Notes: a model not told the origin generated them from the sequence alone. Positions 1 to 5,460 are shown, counted from the first letter of the stretch. The stretch: 5,692 nt of DNA from DATMBL01 sp050735975 (GCA_050735975.1 JBOHVS010000405.1:1-5692), one strand, 5' to 3'. Numbers and translations are program-made.

Positions 1-36
1 CTTAACACCCGCATTGCTTTTAGCAGATTGGAGTGC

Positions 37-147
37 TCAGAATAAGAATAGATCGACGCGCGACTCCAGCTTTTGGGGAATCGCAAAATCTTCAGGGGGA
101 ATGCCGAGTAACCGTCCGGTCGGCCGGACCCTGTAATCAGTGAACGA
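37..147 (-). pseudogene. possible C-terminal remnant of an unidentified gene
   Basis: Read on the minus strand, this stretch is open for 36 codons before a TGA stop at 37-39 and is bounded upstream by a TAA at 148-150. No ATG, GTG or TTG start lies in the frame. The peptide has a protein-like composition (it contains TGRLLGIPPEDFAIPQKLES, with prolines and charged residues in a plausible C-terminal pattern), but I do not recognise a family. It would be the tail of a gene whose upstream part was lost before the 215 gene. The frame may equally be open by chance. The rest of 1-214 shows only a 6-bp hairpin (arms 114-119 and 124-129) and the ribosome binding site of the next gene. Confidence 0.2.
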
Positions 148-214
148 TTAATAAGAAGCTGAACCCGTTCGTCAACAATCTTTCGGAATCTAATTCCTTA
201 AAGGAGGCCGAACC

Positions 215-601
215 ATGCAAGAATTTATTGAATCGGCAGTGAGCCAGTTGGGCATTAACGAGGATCAGGCAAAGTCTGCGACCGGTGGCTTGCTGAATTA
301 TCTTAAAGACCAAGACGGCCACGACGTGCAGGCGTTGATCGCTAAACTACCGGGGGCCGAAGATTTGATGAAATCCATGGGCTCGGGCAGCGAGAGCGGC
401 GGGAGCGGTATGCTGGGAGGCCTGGGCAGTAAGCTGGGCGGCAGCGGCGGCGCCATGGCTGCCTTGCAGGGCAGCGGCCTTGATGCAAGCCGCGCGGGGC
501 CATTCGTAAAGATGCTGGTGGATTATGCCAAGCAAAAGGTAGGACCGGAACAGGTGGAGCAGGTCCTCGCCAAAGTACCGGCATTAAAAAACTTGATGTA
601 A
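215..601 (+). CDS. DUF2780-like small helical protein
   Basis: This encodes a 128-residue protein of unknown function resembling the DUF2780 (VcgC/VcgE) family. Residues 1-55 form an amphipathic helical block with the family-like pattern SQLGINEDQAKSATGGLL followed by LIAKLPGAEDLM. Residues 56-87 are a Gly/Ser/Met-rich linker (GSGSESGGSG, GGLGSKLGGSGG). Residues 88-128 are a second helical block (SGLDASRAGPFVKMLVDYAK, then VEQVLAKVPAL). I see no signal peptide, lipobox or membrane segment, so it is probably cytoplasmic, whereas many relatives, as I recall them, carry a signal sequence. The ATG start is fixed by a strong AAGGAGG at 201-207, seven bases upstream. It is monocistronic, with a terminator directly after the stop. 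The coding call is secure. The family name rests on remembered pattern similarity. Confidence 0.88.
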   Translation: MQEFIESAVSQLGINEDQAKSATGGLLNYLKDQDGHDVQALIAKLPGAEDLMKSMGSGSESGGSGMLGGLGSKLGGSGGAMAALQGSGLDASRAGPFVKMLVDYAKQKVGPEQVEQVLAKVPALKNLM

Positions 602-614
602 TGCGCCATTGCCT

Positions 615-639
615 GCCGCGCCCGATGGGGCGCGGCTTT
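615..639 (+). terminator. hairpin terminator of the DUF2780-like gene
   Basis: A perfect 9-bp GC-rich stem (GCCGCGCCC at 615-623, GGGCGCGGC at 628-636) encloses a GATG tetraloop and is followed by TTT. It starts 13 bases after the stop codon. The U-tract is short, so termination may be incomplete, but the position and stem strength fit an intrinsic terminator. The remaining stretch to 854 between the convergent genes contains no gene I can support. Confidence 0.78.
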
Positions 640-854
640 AGGCGACTGCATCAAATAAGCGATCCGGGACATTCTGGCGTTCCGATAGGCGACTTTAAGC
701 CGAGAGGTGCACGTTTGCTTGCGCAATGTCGCGGAGGTCATTCCTGGTAAGTTTCGTTCGAACAGAAAAAAGACCTCGGATCCCGCCTTTAATTTTGCAG
801 CTTGGCTAACACAACCGAACTCCGCATGCGTTGCTGTACATCTCAGTTCCGCTG

Positions 855-1895
855 CTAACGCGGCGGCAGAGGTTCAGGGCCGGCCAACTTATTAAACAGC
901 TCAACGACATCGGCGTCGCGCGGCATTTCTCGGATTGCTTTCTCGAGCACCTCCGGCATTAGAGGTGTCGGATTGTCTCCAGTGAGTTTGTGAAACTCTT
1001 TCTTGAATTCAGGATCGGCCAGAGTCTTCCGCATTGCCTGTTGTAAAATCTGCACGCGTTCTTTTGGTGTTTCCGGCGGAAGAAAAAAGCTTTGGCCGGA
1101 GACCCTGAACGAGCGGAACATATCGAGCAACCGCCTTTCTCTTACCGATTTGGCAAAGCTCTCAAGCTCCGGCAATTGAGCGAAGCGCGGATGTCTCTGT
1201 CCTTTGGGAATCTCGATGCTGGCGTGAATATCCACGAGCCCTTTCTCAAGCCATTCTGGGGTACGGCGGATTATGGTTTCTCCTGTACCGGCTCTGGCGT
1301 CCAATTCACCTCCCATTAGAGCGATATCGATTTCCGGGCCCTTGTATCCCGTAACGAATCTTGGCTCTTTGAGGCCAATGAAATAGGCGAAGAGCCGGCC
1401 CACGATGTAAATAGGGTGCCCTACGGATTGAGCTCCGATCCGTACACCGGACGCAGAGCGCAACTTCTCCAGACTGGTCAGCCCGGCCTTCCGATTCGTT
1501 ATAAAGATGTAGTGCTGAGCGCTGTCCGGGGTGCCGAGATAAATAAACTTGTTAATGTCATATTGAACACCGGTTACACCCAGGACCGCGTTCGCCACCA
1601 GGGCCGCTCCCATACTGCCGATCTCAAGCCCATCCGGTGCCGCCACCGTATAGATATGGTTGGCCGCCTGTCGACCTCCTCCGGCTCGCATATACTTCAT
1701 AATGATAGTCGGGTTTCCCGGAATATGCCTGCGGAGAACATTGATGACGGCCCTTGTCCTCATGTCCGCCGAGCCTCCGGAAGGACCGCCCAAAACAACA
1801 TAAATCGTTTTGTCCTGATAAAAAGAACCCTGGGACAACACCACCTCGGCGCCGAGTCCGAGATAGACTAGCGCAACGAGAAATATCGTTTTCAT
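855..1895 (-). CDS. TctC/Bug-type tripartite transporter solute-binding protein (orphan)
   Basis: This is a 346-residue secreted solute-binding protein of the TctC/Bug family, which delivers small carboxylates or similar solutes to TctAB-type membrane partners in the periplasm. Residues 1-21 are a signal peptide (short Lys-containing N-terminus, hydrophobic core, likely cleavage after VLS-21). Family landmarks follow: the first strand and ligand loop VVLGGPSGGSADMRTR (33-48), IPGNP (58-62), the Gly-rich AGGG with NHIYTVAAPDGLEIG (71-93), GYKGPEIDIALMGGELDA (183-200), and a C-terminal PPETPKERVQILQQAMRKTL helix (273-292). The frame extends upstream to an ATG at 2012, but the start at 1895 is chosen because it begins the signal peptide and has AAGGAG (1903-1908) seven bases before it. 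No permease gene adjoins it. Substrate cannot be inferred. It is a paralogue of the 4340 gene. Confidence 0.9.
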   Translation of the reverse strand: MKTIFLVALVYLGLGAEVVLSQGSFYQDKTIYVVLGGPSGGSADMRTRAVINVLRRHIPGNPTIIMKYMRAGGGRQAANHIYTVAAPDGLEIGSMGAALVANAVLGVTGVQYDINKFIYLGTPDSAQHYIFITNRKAGLTSLEKLRSASGVRIGAQSVGHPIYIVGRLFAYFIGLKEPRFVTGYKGPEIDIALMGGELDARAGTGETIIRRTPEWLEKGLVDIHASIEIPKGQRHPRFAQLPELESFAKSVRERRLLDMFRSFRVSGQSFFLPPETPKERVQILQQAMRKTLADPEFKKEFHKLTGDNPTPLMPEVLEKAIREMPRDADVVELFNKLAGPEPLPPR

Positions 1896-2351
1896 TTTTT
1901 CGCTCCTTGCCGGCGTTGAATGCGACTGTAATGTTGCCTTTGGATTTTGTGCCCAGGACGGAGGGAGAAACTTGCAGCCGGGAGAGTGTCCTCTACTCGG
2001 GAGTGGTGGCATCGTAACCGAACTCCTCTGCGAACAGGCCCATACATCATCGACCGGTGAACCGGCGAATCACGCCATCAGGATGGAACGCCAAGTTTCA
2101 CCACAACAACTCGACGGGGACCTGATTTCAACAGCCTCGTACCGCGGCTACGGCCAGATGTCAAGCCCTGTACTGGGCCACATGAAGCGCATACAAAGAG
2201 GGAGTTTCCTTGATACGGCTTCTTCACCACCTCAACCTAATGCATGATCTGTCTGCGCACGACGCACAGGCTGGTGCGCCAGCTCCGACACCCAACAGAT
2301 TGAAAACAGGGGCGCGTAACTTAAAGACCCCGGCCAAACGAGTTGAACGAG

Positions 2352-2375
2352 AAGGAATAAAGAAATTTATTCTTT
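2352..2375. other. AT-rich 10-bp hairpin with GAAA tetraloop
   Basis: The arms AAGGAATAAA (2352-2361) and TTTATTCTTT (2366-2375) pair over ten positions, with a single G-U pair, around a GAAA loop of the GNRA type. In double-stranded DNA the same symmetry could be a protein-binding site. The role is unknown. There is no U-tract on either strand, so it is not a standard terminator. Confidence 0.5.
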
Positions 2376-2485
2376 ACCGAAATATCGTTGCGTCTTGAAC
2401 TGCCTGGTAACGTGTAACCCCATCAATGACTTTCCCTCCCTTTTTCAAAGGAGAACTCCGATTGTGCTCTCAGCGCAACTCTCCA

Positions 2486-2513
2486 AGACATTTTAAAGAC
2501 ATTTTAAAGACAC
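2486..2513. repeat. 11-bp tandem direct repeat, about 2.5 units
   Basis: AGACATTTTAA occurs at 2486-2496 and again at 2497-2507 without a spacer, followed by a partial third unit AGACA(C) at 2508-2513. The period is close to one turn of the DNA helix, so each unit presents the same face. This would suit side-by-side protein binding, but it may simply be a slippage duplication. Confidence 0.8.
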
Positions 2514-2534
2514 AACGTAAATGACTCGATATAT

Positions 2535-2555
2535 GGCTTATAACAATTATAACCC
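2535..2555. repeat. AT-rich inverted repeat, operator-like
   Basis: TTATAA (2538-2543) and TTATAA (2547-2552) are separated by CAA. The symmetry extends outward to nine positions per arm (GGCTTATAA against the complement GGGTTATAA) with one mismatch. It lies about 80 bases beyond the stop of the flavin reductase-like gene. It could be an operator or chance AT-rich symmetry, and no gene start is close enough to show which. Confidence 0.45.
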
Positions 2556-2633
2556 AATTGCCGTCCCTCAAATCTCGCAGTTTTCCTGATTCGTTAACCT
2601 CGAATGCTAAACTGACCCCCAAGTGCCTGCGAA

Positions 2634-3254
2634 TTATTTCGGTTTGTGTCGCGCCTCGGGCCCCTTGTAAACCATATCTACTTCCATCACTTCGTAAGAA
2701 GCCACGAACTTGTTATCAAAAGCCTTCCCGCAGTAATGAGTCGGCCTGAGTTTTTCAAGAATCGCATAACCGTCTTTATCGATGCAGTCTTCGTCGACAG
2801 ATCCGGCTACGACTTCGCCCATGACCGTCAGACGATGCAGCCACTCCTTGGTCCAGATGACCTTGCACTCGTAGTGGGCTTTACACTCTTCAATCCGGGG
2901 CGGCTTTACGGCCTTTGCCGGCAAAGCGCTAAGCCCGGCTTTTTCGAGTTCATTGACCCCGCGGGGAAAAGGTAAACCCACGACCCTGACCTTCTCGAGA
3001 ATTTCCCTGTCGAATGATGGAATGTTTACCACGAACTCTTCGATCGCCAACACGTTGTGGTATGTGTCCTTGTCGATCTCGACGGTAAATGAAATACAGG
3101 TGGGTTCGTGATTCTGTCTCACGCAAGTCGCAAATGAAGCGGCATTGACTCTCCCCTCCCTGTCCACAGTTGTTATCATTACCGCGCAGGCGACGGGTGA
3201 AAACATCCTGTCCCAATGTTCGTAAGGCATGTCTACCTTGGATATGTTAGCCAT
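2634..3254 (-). CDS. flavin reductase-like FMN-binding split-barrel protein
   Basis: This 206-residue cytoplasmic protein matches the flavin reductase-like domain family (FMN-binding split barrel), whose members bind FMN and reduce flavins with NAD(P)H or act as related oxidoreductases. The signature N-terminal half is clear: P20 and VMITTVDREGRVNAASFATC (25-44), EPTCISFTV (50-58), then DTYHNVLAIEEFVVNIPS (63-80), the conserved T..N....EFVVN pattern. VVGLPFPRGVNELEKAGL (91-108) and the barrel strands ECKVIW (129-134) and VMGEVVAG (144-151) follow. Length is normal for the family. ATG 3254 is preferred to the adjacent TTG 3257 because GAGGAG (3261-3266) then sits six bases upstream. No monooxygenase partner is adjacent, so the electron acceptor is unknown. 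Confidence 0.9.
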   Translation of the reverse strand: MANISKVDMPYEHWDRMFSPVACAVMITTVDREGRVNAASFATCVRQNHEPTCISFTVEIDKDTYHNVLAIEEFVVNIPSFDREILEKVRVVGLPFPRGVNELEKAGLSALPAKAVKPPRIEECKAHYECKVIWTKEWLHRLTVMGEVVAGSVDEDCIDKDGYAILEKLRPTHYCGKAFDNKFVASYEVMEVDMVYKGPEARHKPK

Positions 3255-3345
3255 CAATCTCTCCTCTTCGGGTCAAATTCATTCACTAAAGCTTCTGCCG
3301 GTCCGGCAGTTCTCATAACCGCATCAAATGCGACGATGCGAACCA

Positions 3346-3375
3346 CACTTACTGAATCCCTTGGATTTGTGTCAA
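3346..3375 (-). promoter_or_regulatory. candidate sigma70 promoter of the flavin reductase-like gene
   Basis: On the minus strand a perfect TTGACA (3370-3375) is followed, after 18 bases, by TAAGTG (3346-3351), which is a poor -10. The position, roughly 90 bases upstream of the start codon, is suitable. The strong -35 with weak -10 suggests either activator-dependent use or a chance match. Confidence 0.35.
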
Positions 3376-3444
3376 GATTTACTGTCTTATAACCCGAGAT
3401 CAAGGCGTAGTTAAGCTGGCGAGGGCATAGGGGGCGGAATCAAC

Positions 3445-3623
3445 TTATCTTCGGAAACTTGCGAATGACGGCTATCCTCGCGGCCGCCGAGGCGTTGCCG
3501 AAGACCCTATGTTGATGACCGCCGCCGGCACCATCAAGCCGGCCCGCATTTTTGTCATCGGCGCCGGCATCTTGGGATTGCAGGCGATCGCCACCGCGAG
3601 ACGGCTCGGCGCGGTGGTTAACT
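3445..3623 (+). pseudogene. pntA: decayed fragment of NAD(P) transhydrogenase subunit alpha
   Basis: The translation retains an unmistakable stretch of the proton-translocating NAD(P)+ transhydrogenase alpha subunit (PntA/PntAA), but broken over all three frames. LSS is read at 3445-3453, then GY at 3470-3475, then LAAAEALPKT at 3477-3506 in another frame, then PMLMTAAGTI and GLQAIATARRLGAVV from 3506 to 3619. The last block includes the NAD(H)-binding Rossmann turn GAGILG. In intact proteins these segments follow one another in this order, about midway through the polypeptide, and continue with a conserved acidic residue and many more domains. Here similarity ends after GAVV, where the repeat element begins. 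No plausible ribosome binding site or start precedes it. Everything upstream and downstream of about 60 residues is missing, so this is a non-functional remnant. Confidence 0.82.
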
Positions 3624-3741
3624 GTGAAAAACCCCGTTCACCCTTCGACGATGCTCAGGGCGAACGGGAATTATATTTCAAAGCATTGAAGCTTTTCCGT
3701 TCGTGCTGAGCCCGTCGAAGCATGGAGGACCAGTTTTTCAC
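3624..3741. repeat. REPIN-like inverted repeat doublet with GTGAAAAAC ends
   Basis: The 118-bp unit is bounded by perfect 9-bp inverted ends, GTGAAAAAC (3624-3632) and GTTTTTCAC (3733-3741). Inside are two inverted copies of one motif. The left copy (3644-3667) reads TTCGACG, CTCAG, CGAACGG with short spacers. The right copy (3697-3719) gives the same three blocks on the minus strand. The left copy is itself within a 12-bp imperfect hairpin (3633-3644 with 3657-3668, one mismatch). Two inverted REP-type sequences in one unit are the architecture of REPINs or small MITEs, mobilised in trans by a RAYT-type or other transposase. From memory, closely similar sequences are dispersed in many uncultured bacterial genomes. 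No transposase is encoded here, and I see no target-site duplication. Confidence 0.72.
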
Positions 3742-3784
3742 CAGAATCATATTTTTGGCGTTGTACGATCGACCGCATTCCTCA

Positions 3785-4036
3785 CTAGTCGTAATAGTCG
3801 CGATCCCGGTCGCGCCTGTAGTCATAGATGTCATAGGCCGCGCCGAGCGCCCCTCCGACACCGGCACCGATGATTGCCGATCTTTCCACGCTGTGATGCG
3901 TTGATGCGCCGATGCCGGCCCCCGTCGCTCCACCGAGCGCGGCACCCGTTATCGTTCCACAGCCCGCAGTTCCCAAGCCCATTAGCGACGCGCTGAGAAC
4001 CGAAACAGTTACCTGTTTTTTCAAGCCCTTAGTCAT
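3785..4036 (-). CDS. small glycine-zipper envelope protein, possible lipoprotein
   Basis: This 83-residue protein has a Lys-rich N-terminus (residues 2-7), a hydrophobic segment of about 17 residues (9-25) and a cysteine at 26 in the context GTAGC. Thr rather than Leu at -3 makes it a poor but possible lipobox. If processed, it would be lipid-anchored. Two glycine-zipper runs follow (GAALGGATGAGIGA at 31-44, GAGVGGALGAA at 57-67), separated by a short polar stretch, then a Tyr/Asp/Arg tail (YDYRRDRDRDYYD). Glycine-zipper proteins of this type pack into or along membranes, and some are stress-related, but a specific role cannot be assigned. ATG 4036 is chosen over the frame's upstream start at 4066 because AGGAGG (4044-4049) lies seven bases before it. 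It is transcribed divergently from the 4340 gene. Confidence 0.82.
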   Translation of the reverse strand: MTKGLKKQVTVSVLSASLMGLGTAGCGTITGAALGGATGAGIGASTHHSVERSAIIGAGVGGALGAAYDIYDYRRDRDRDYYD

Positions 4037-4152
4037 TGAACCACCTCCTGCACAGTTCGGTCGCAAATTTCATTCCAGCAAAAACCTTAGTTATTTAGGA
4101 AAGGTATTCGAGGATGGGACAAACTGCGAATCCTATTTCTGAGAATGGCGAC

Positions 4153-4174
4153 ACTACGTAGTTGCAATGCAACT
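4153..4174. promoter_or_regulatory. overlapping palindromes, candidate regulator binding site
   Basis: ACTACGTAGT (4153-4162) is a perfect 10-bp palindrome. It overlaps AGTTGCAATGCAACT (4160-4174), which has perfect 7-bp arms around a central A. The centre of the second lies about 80 bases upstream of the start site predicted from the promoter at 4214-4241, a position typical of activator sites. It also lies upstream of the divergent gene, so one bound protein could affect both. The binding protein is unknown. Confidence 0.5.
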
Positions 4175-4213
4175 GAGCAGAACTGTATTTAGCGCCGGGC
4201 CATCTGCGCGGGC

Positions 4214-4241
4214 TTGACAAGTCAACTTCCAGGGATATAGT
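4214..4241 (+). promoter_or_regulatory. sigma70-type promoter of the 4340 binding-protein gene
   Basis: A consensus -35 TTGACA (4214-4219) and a near-consensus -10 TATAGT (4236-4241) are separated by 16 bases. Transcription would begin near 4248, leaving a leader of about 90 bases. The -35 is embedded in TTGACAAGTCAA, an inverted repeat with 5-bp arms, so a repressor might occlude it. This is the strongest promoter match I see in the window. Confidence 0.72.
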
Positions 4242-4282
4242 CGCACCACCGGACCGGAGACGATTCGTAAGGAGAGATTTTT

Positions 4283-4299
4283 TTCAACAGCCTGTTGAA
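4283..4299. repeat. perfect 17-bp inverted repeat in the leader
   Basis: TTCAACAG (4283-4290) and CTGTTGAA (4292-4299) flank a single C, preceded by a run of T. As RNA the single-base centre would open to a larger loop, so it is more convincing as a DNA site or as a relic of an element end. A T-run leading into TTCAACAGCCTGTT is, from memory, a frequently seen intergenic string in bacterial genomes. The T-run lies on the wrong side for a terminator of either strand's upstream gene. Confidence 0.5.
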
Positions 4300-4339
4300 T
4301 TGTAACACCGTAGATGATTGAGCCACGCAAAGGATCATC

Positions 4340-5392
4340 ATGAAAAAGCGAGCTTTTGTGTTTACGCTGATTTTCTGCCTTTCAATTATCCTTCCGGGCC
4401 TATCGCCTGAAGTCAGAGCGCAAGCCGGATCTTTTTACAAAGGAAAAACGATTACCATCGTTATCGGCTCGACAGCGGGCGGATTTTACGACCGGTGGGG
4501 CCGTCTGTTCTCCCGGTACATGGGGAAATATATTCCCGGCGAGCCGGAATTCGTCGCTCAGAATATGGCCGGCGCCGGATCCGTCATCGCCACCAATCAT
4601 GTCTATAATGTGGCCAAACCCGACGGCCTGACTCTCCTGATGCCCCTCAACAGCGTCTATGTCGATCAACTTGTTGGACGCCCGCAGGTGCAATTCGATC
4701 TGCGGAAGTTCCACTGGGTCGGTTCTCCATCCATCGAACCATCGATCATGTATATGCGAGCGGATGCTCCCTACAAGTCGATCGAAGATATTATCAAAGC
4801 AAAGGTAGCGCCCAAGTGCGGCGGGTCCGGAACGTCAAGCACCGACTTTATTCTGTCCAGTATCTTGGAAGAATTGCTTGGGGCAAAAATCAACTCGATT
4901 TTGGGATATCCCGGCGGCACCGAGATCGATTTGGCCGTGGAAAAGAATGAGGTGGTCTGCCGCTCCCACAGCATGTCCGCCCACTTTGGCCGCGAACCCT
5001 TTGATACGTGGCATAAGAAGGGTTTTGACCGCCATATCATCCAGACCGCGCGCAAAAGAGATCCCCGGGCGCCGGATACGCCGACACTGCTGGAGGTCTT
5101 CGAGCGCCATAAGGTCCCGGAAGATAGCCGCCGTGTCGCAAGGATCCTGTTGGCGGCAGTGGAATTGGGCCGTCCCATGATGGTCACACCGGGAACCCCT
5201 CCCGCAAGAGTCAAAATCCTGAGAGACGCCTATATGAAGGTTTTGAATGACCCCAAGGTTCGTGATGAAGCGAAAAGGAGCCGGATGGATATCGAACCAA
5301 CATCCGGAGACGAGCTGGGAGCGCTGGTAAAAGACATCTTCGATGCTCCGCCCGAAATAATCGCGCGAGCGAAGAAAATACTCGCGAACTAA
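4340..5392 (+). CDS. TctC/Bug-type tripartite transporter solute-binding protein (second orphan)
   Basis: This 350-residue secreted protein belongs to the TctC/Bug solute-binding family and is a diverged paralogue of the minus-strand protein at 855-1895. The signal peptide is textbook: MKKR, a hydrophobic core (5-21), and a VRA-27 cleavage site before QAGSFY. Landmarks are TITIVIGSTAGGFYDRWGR (37-55) with the first ligand loop, IPGEP (65-69), NMAGAGSVIATNHVYNVAKP then DGLTLL (75-100), LGYPGGTEIDLAVEKNEV (188-205), and the C-terminal TPGTPPARVKILRDAYMKVL (283-302). Both paralogues share SFY-x-x-KTI after the signal peptide and the N-H-x-Y-x-V-A-x-PDGL motif. AAAGGA (4329-4334) lies five bases before the ATG. 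A strong promoter lies upstream. No TctA or TctB gene is next to it, so the membrane partner must be encoded elsewhere. Substrate unknown. Confidence 0.92.
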   Translation: MKKRAFVFTLIFCLSIILPGLSPEVRAQAGSFYKGKTITIVIGSTAGGFYDRWGRLFSRYMGKYIPGEPEFVAQNMAGAGSVIATNHVYNVAKPDGLTLLMPLNSVYVDQLVGRPQVQFDLRKFHWVGSPSIEPSIMYMRADAPYKSIEDIIKAKVAPKCGGSGTSSTDFILSSILEELLGAKINSILGYPGGTEIDLAVEKNEVVCRSHSMSAHFGREPFDTWHKKGFDRHIIQTARKRDPRAPDTPTLLEVFERHKVPEDSRRVARILLAAVELGRPMMVTPGTPPARVKILRDAYMKVLNDPKVRDEAKRSRMDIEPTSGDELGALVKDIFDAPPEIIARAKKILAN

Positions 5393-5437
5393 GCTGAAAC
5401 AGGCGTGACGCCGGCGCTCTTCAAAACCACAGGCCGA

Positions 5438-5460
5438 ACGGTCAGGTCACGGCTGACCGT
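5438..5460. terminator. hairpin between convergent genes, candidate terminator
   Basis: A perfect 8-bp stem, ACGGTCAG (5438-5445) with CTGACCGT (5453-5460), encloses a 7-base loop. It lies between the stop codons of two converging genes and could serve both. Neither strand has a real U-tract after it, so this is a candidate only. Confidence 0.42.

Larger units (their letters stand above)
1896..2633. other. long intergenic stretch without a supported gene
   Basis: About 740 bases separate two minus-strand genes. A plus-strand frame at 1972-2247 is open for 91 codons, but it has no good ribosome binding site and no family I recognise. The part from about 2000 to 2300 is GC-rich with local self-complementarity (for example GCTGG at 2270-2274 with CCAGC at 2279-2283, and GCGCAC at 2255-2260 with GTGCGC at 2274-2279). 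The part from about 2340 to 2570 is AT-rich and holds the hairpin, tandem repeat and inverted repeat listed separately. The promoter of the minus-strand 1895 gene should lie near the left end of this gap, but I see no convincing -35/-10 pair there. Confidence 0.6.
4037..4339. other. divergent intergenic regulatory region
   Basis: These 303 bases separate the minus-strand glycine-zipper gene from the plus-strand binding-protein gene and contain no gene. They hold the ribosome binding site of the former, two overlapping palindromes near 4153-4174, a near-consensus promoter at 4214-4241 and a perfect inverted repeat at 4283-4299 in the presumed leader of the latter. I did not find a strong promoter for the minus-strand gene. 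Confidence 0.7.

Noticed and set aside
734..777. GAGGTC/GACCTC arms around GTTCGAAC with an A6/T6 tract at 766-771, as a terminator for the minus-strand gene
   Set aside because: The arms are far apart, the stem just before the T-tract on the minus strand is weak, and the distance from the stop codon is about 85 bases. The evidence is too poor to list.
1416..1871. Plus-strand open frame of 151 codons inside the 855-1895 gene
   Set aside because: It lies antisense to a gene with clear family motifs, has no recognisable domain and reads as an unstructured shadow frame.
1896..2012. N-terminal extension of the minus-strand TctC-like protein to an ATG at 2012
   Set aside because: The extra 39 residues are not protein-like and precede a normal signal peptide, and the ATG at 1895 has a well-spaced AAGGAG.
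2464..2496. Ten-residue GTG-started mini-frame after an AAGGAG at 2448-2453, possibly a leader peptide
   Set aside because: It is very short, has no following gene on the plus strand and lacks attenuator-like regulatory codons or paired hairpins.
2486..2513. Short CRISPR-like array
   Set aside because: The repeats are 11 bp with no spacers and no cas genes are present, so it is a simple tandem repeat.
3255..3257. TTG start directly before the ATG of the flavin reductase-like gene
   Set aside because: It would leave only three bases between the GAGGAG and the start codon, while the ATG at 3254 has a normal six.
3509..3709. Intact 66-residue gene starting at the ATG at 3509
   Set aside because: Only its first 37 or so residues match PntA, the rest is translated repeat sequence, and there is no ribosome binding site. 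It is part of a pseudogene.
4771..5214. Minus-strand open frame of 147 codons inside the 4340 gene
   Set aside because: It is antisense to the strongly supported binding-protein gene and has no ribosome binding site or family signature.
5402..5412. GGCG-TGA-CGCC hairpin just after the 4340 gene as its terminator
   Set aside because: A 4-bp stem without a T-tract is too weak, and the 8-bp stem at 5438-5460 is the better candidate.
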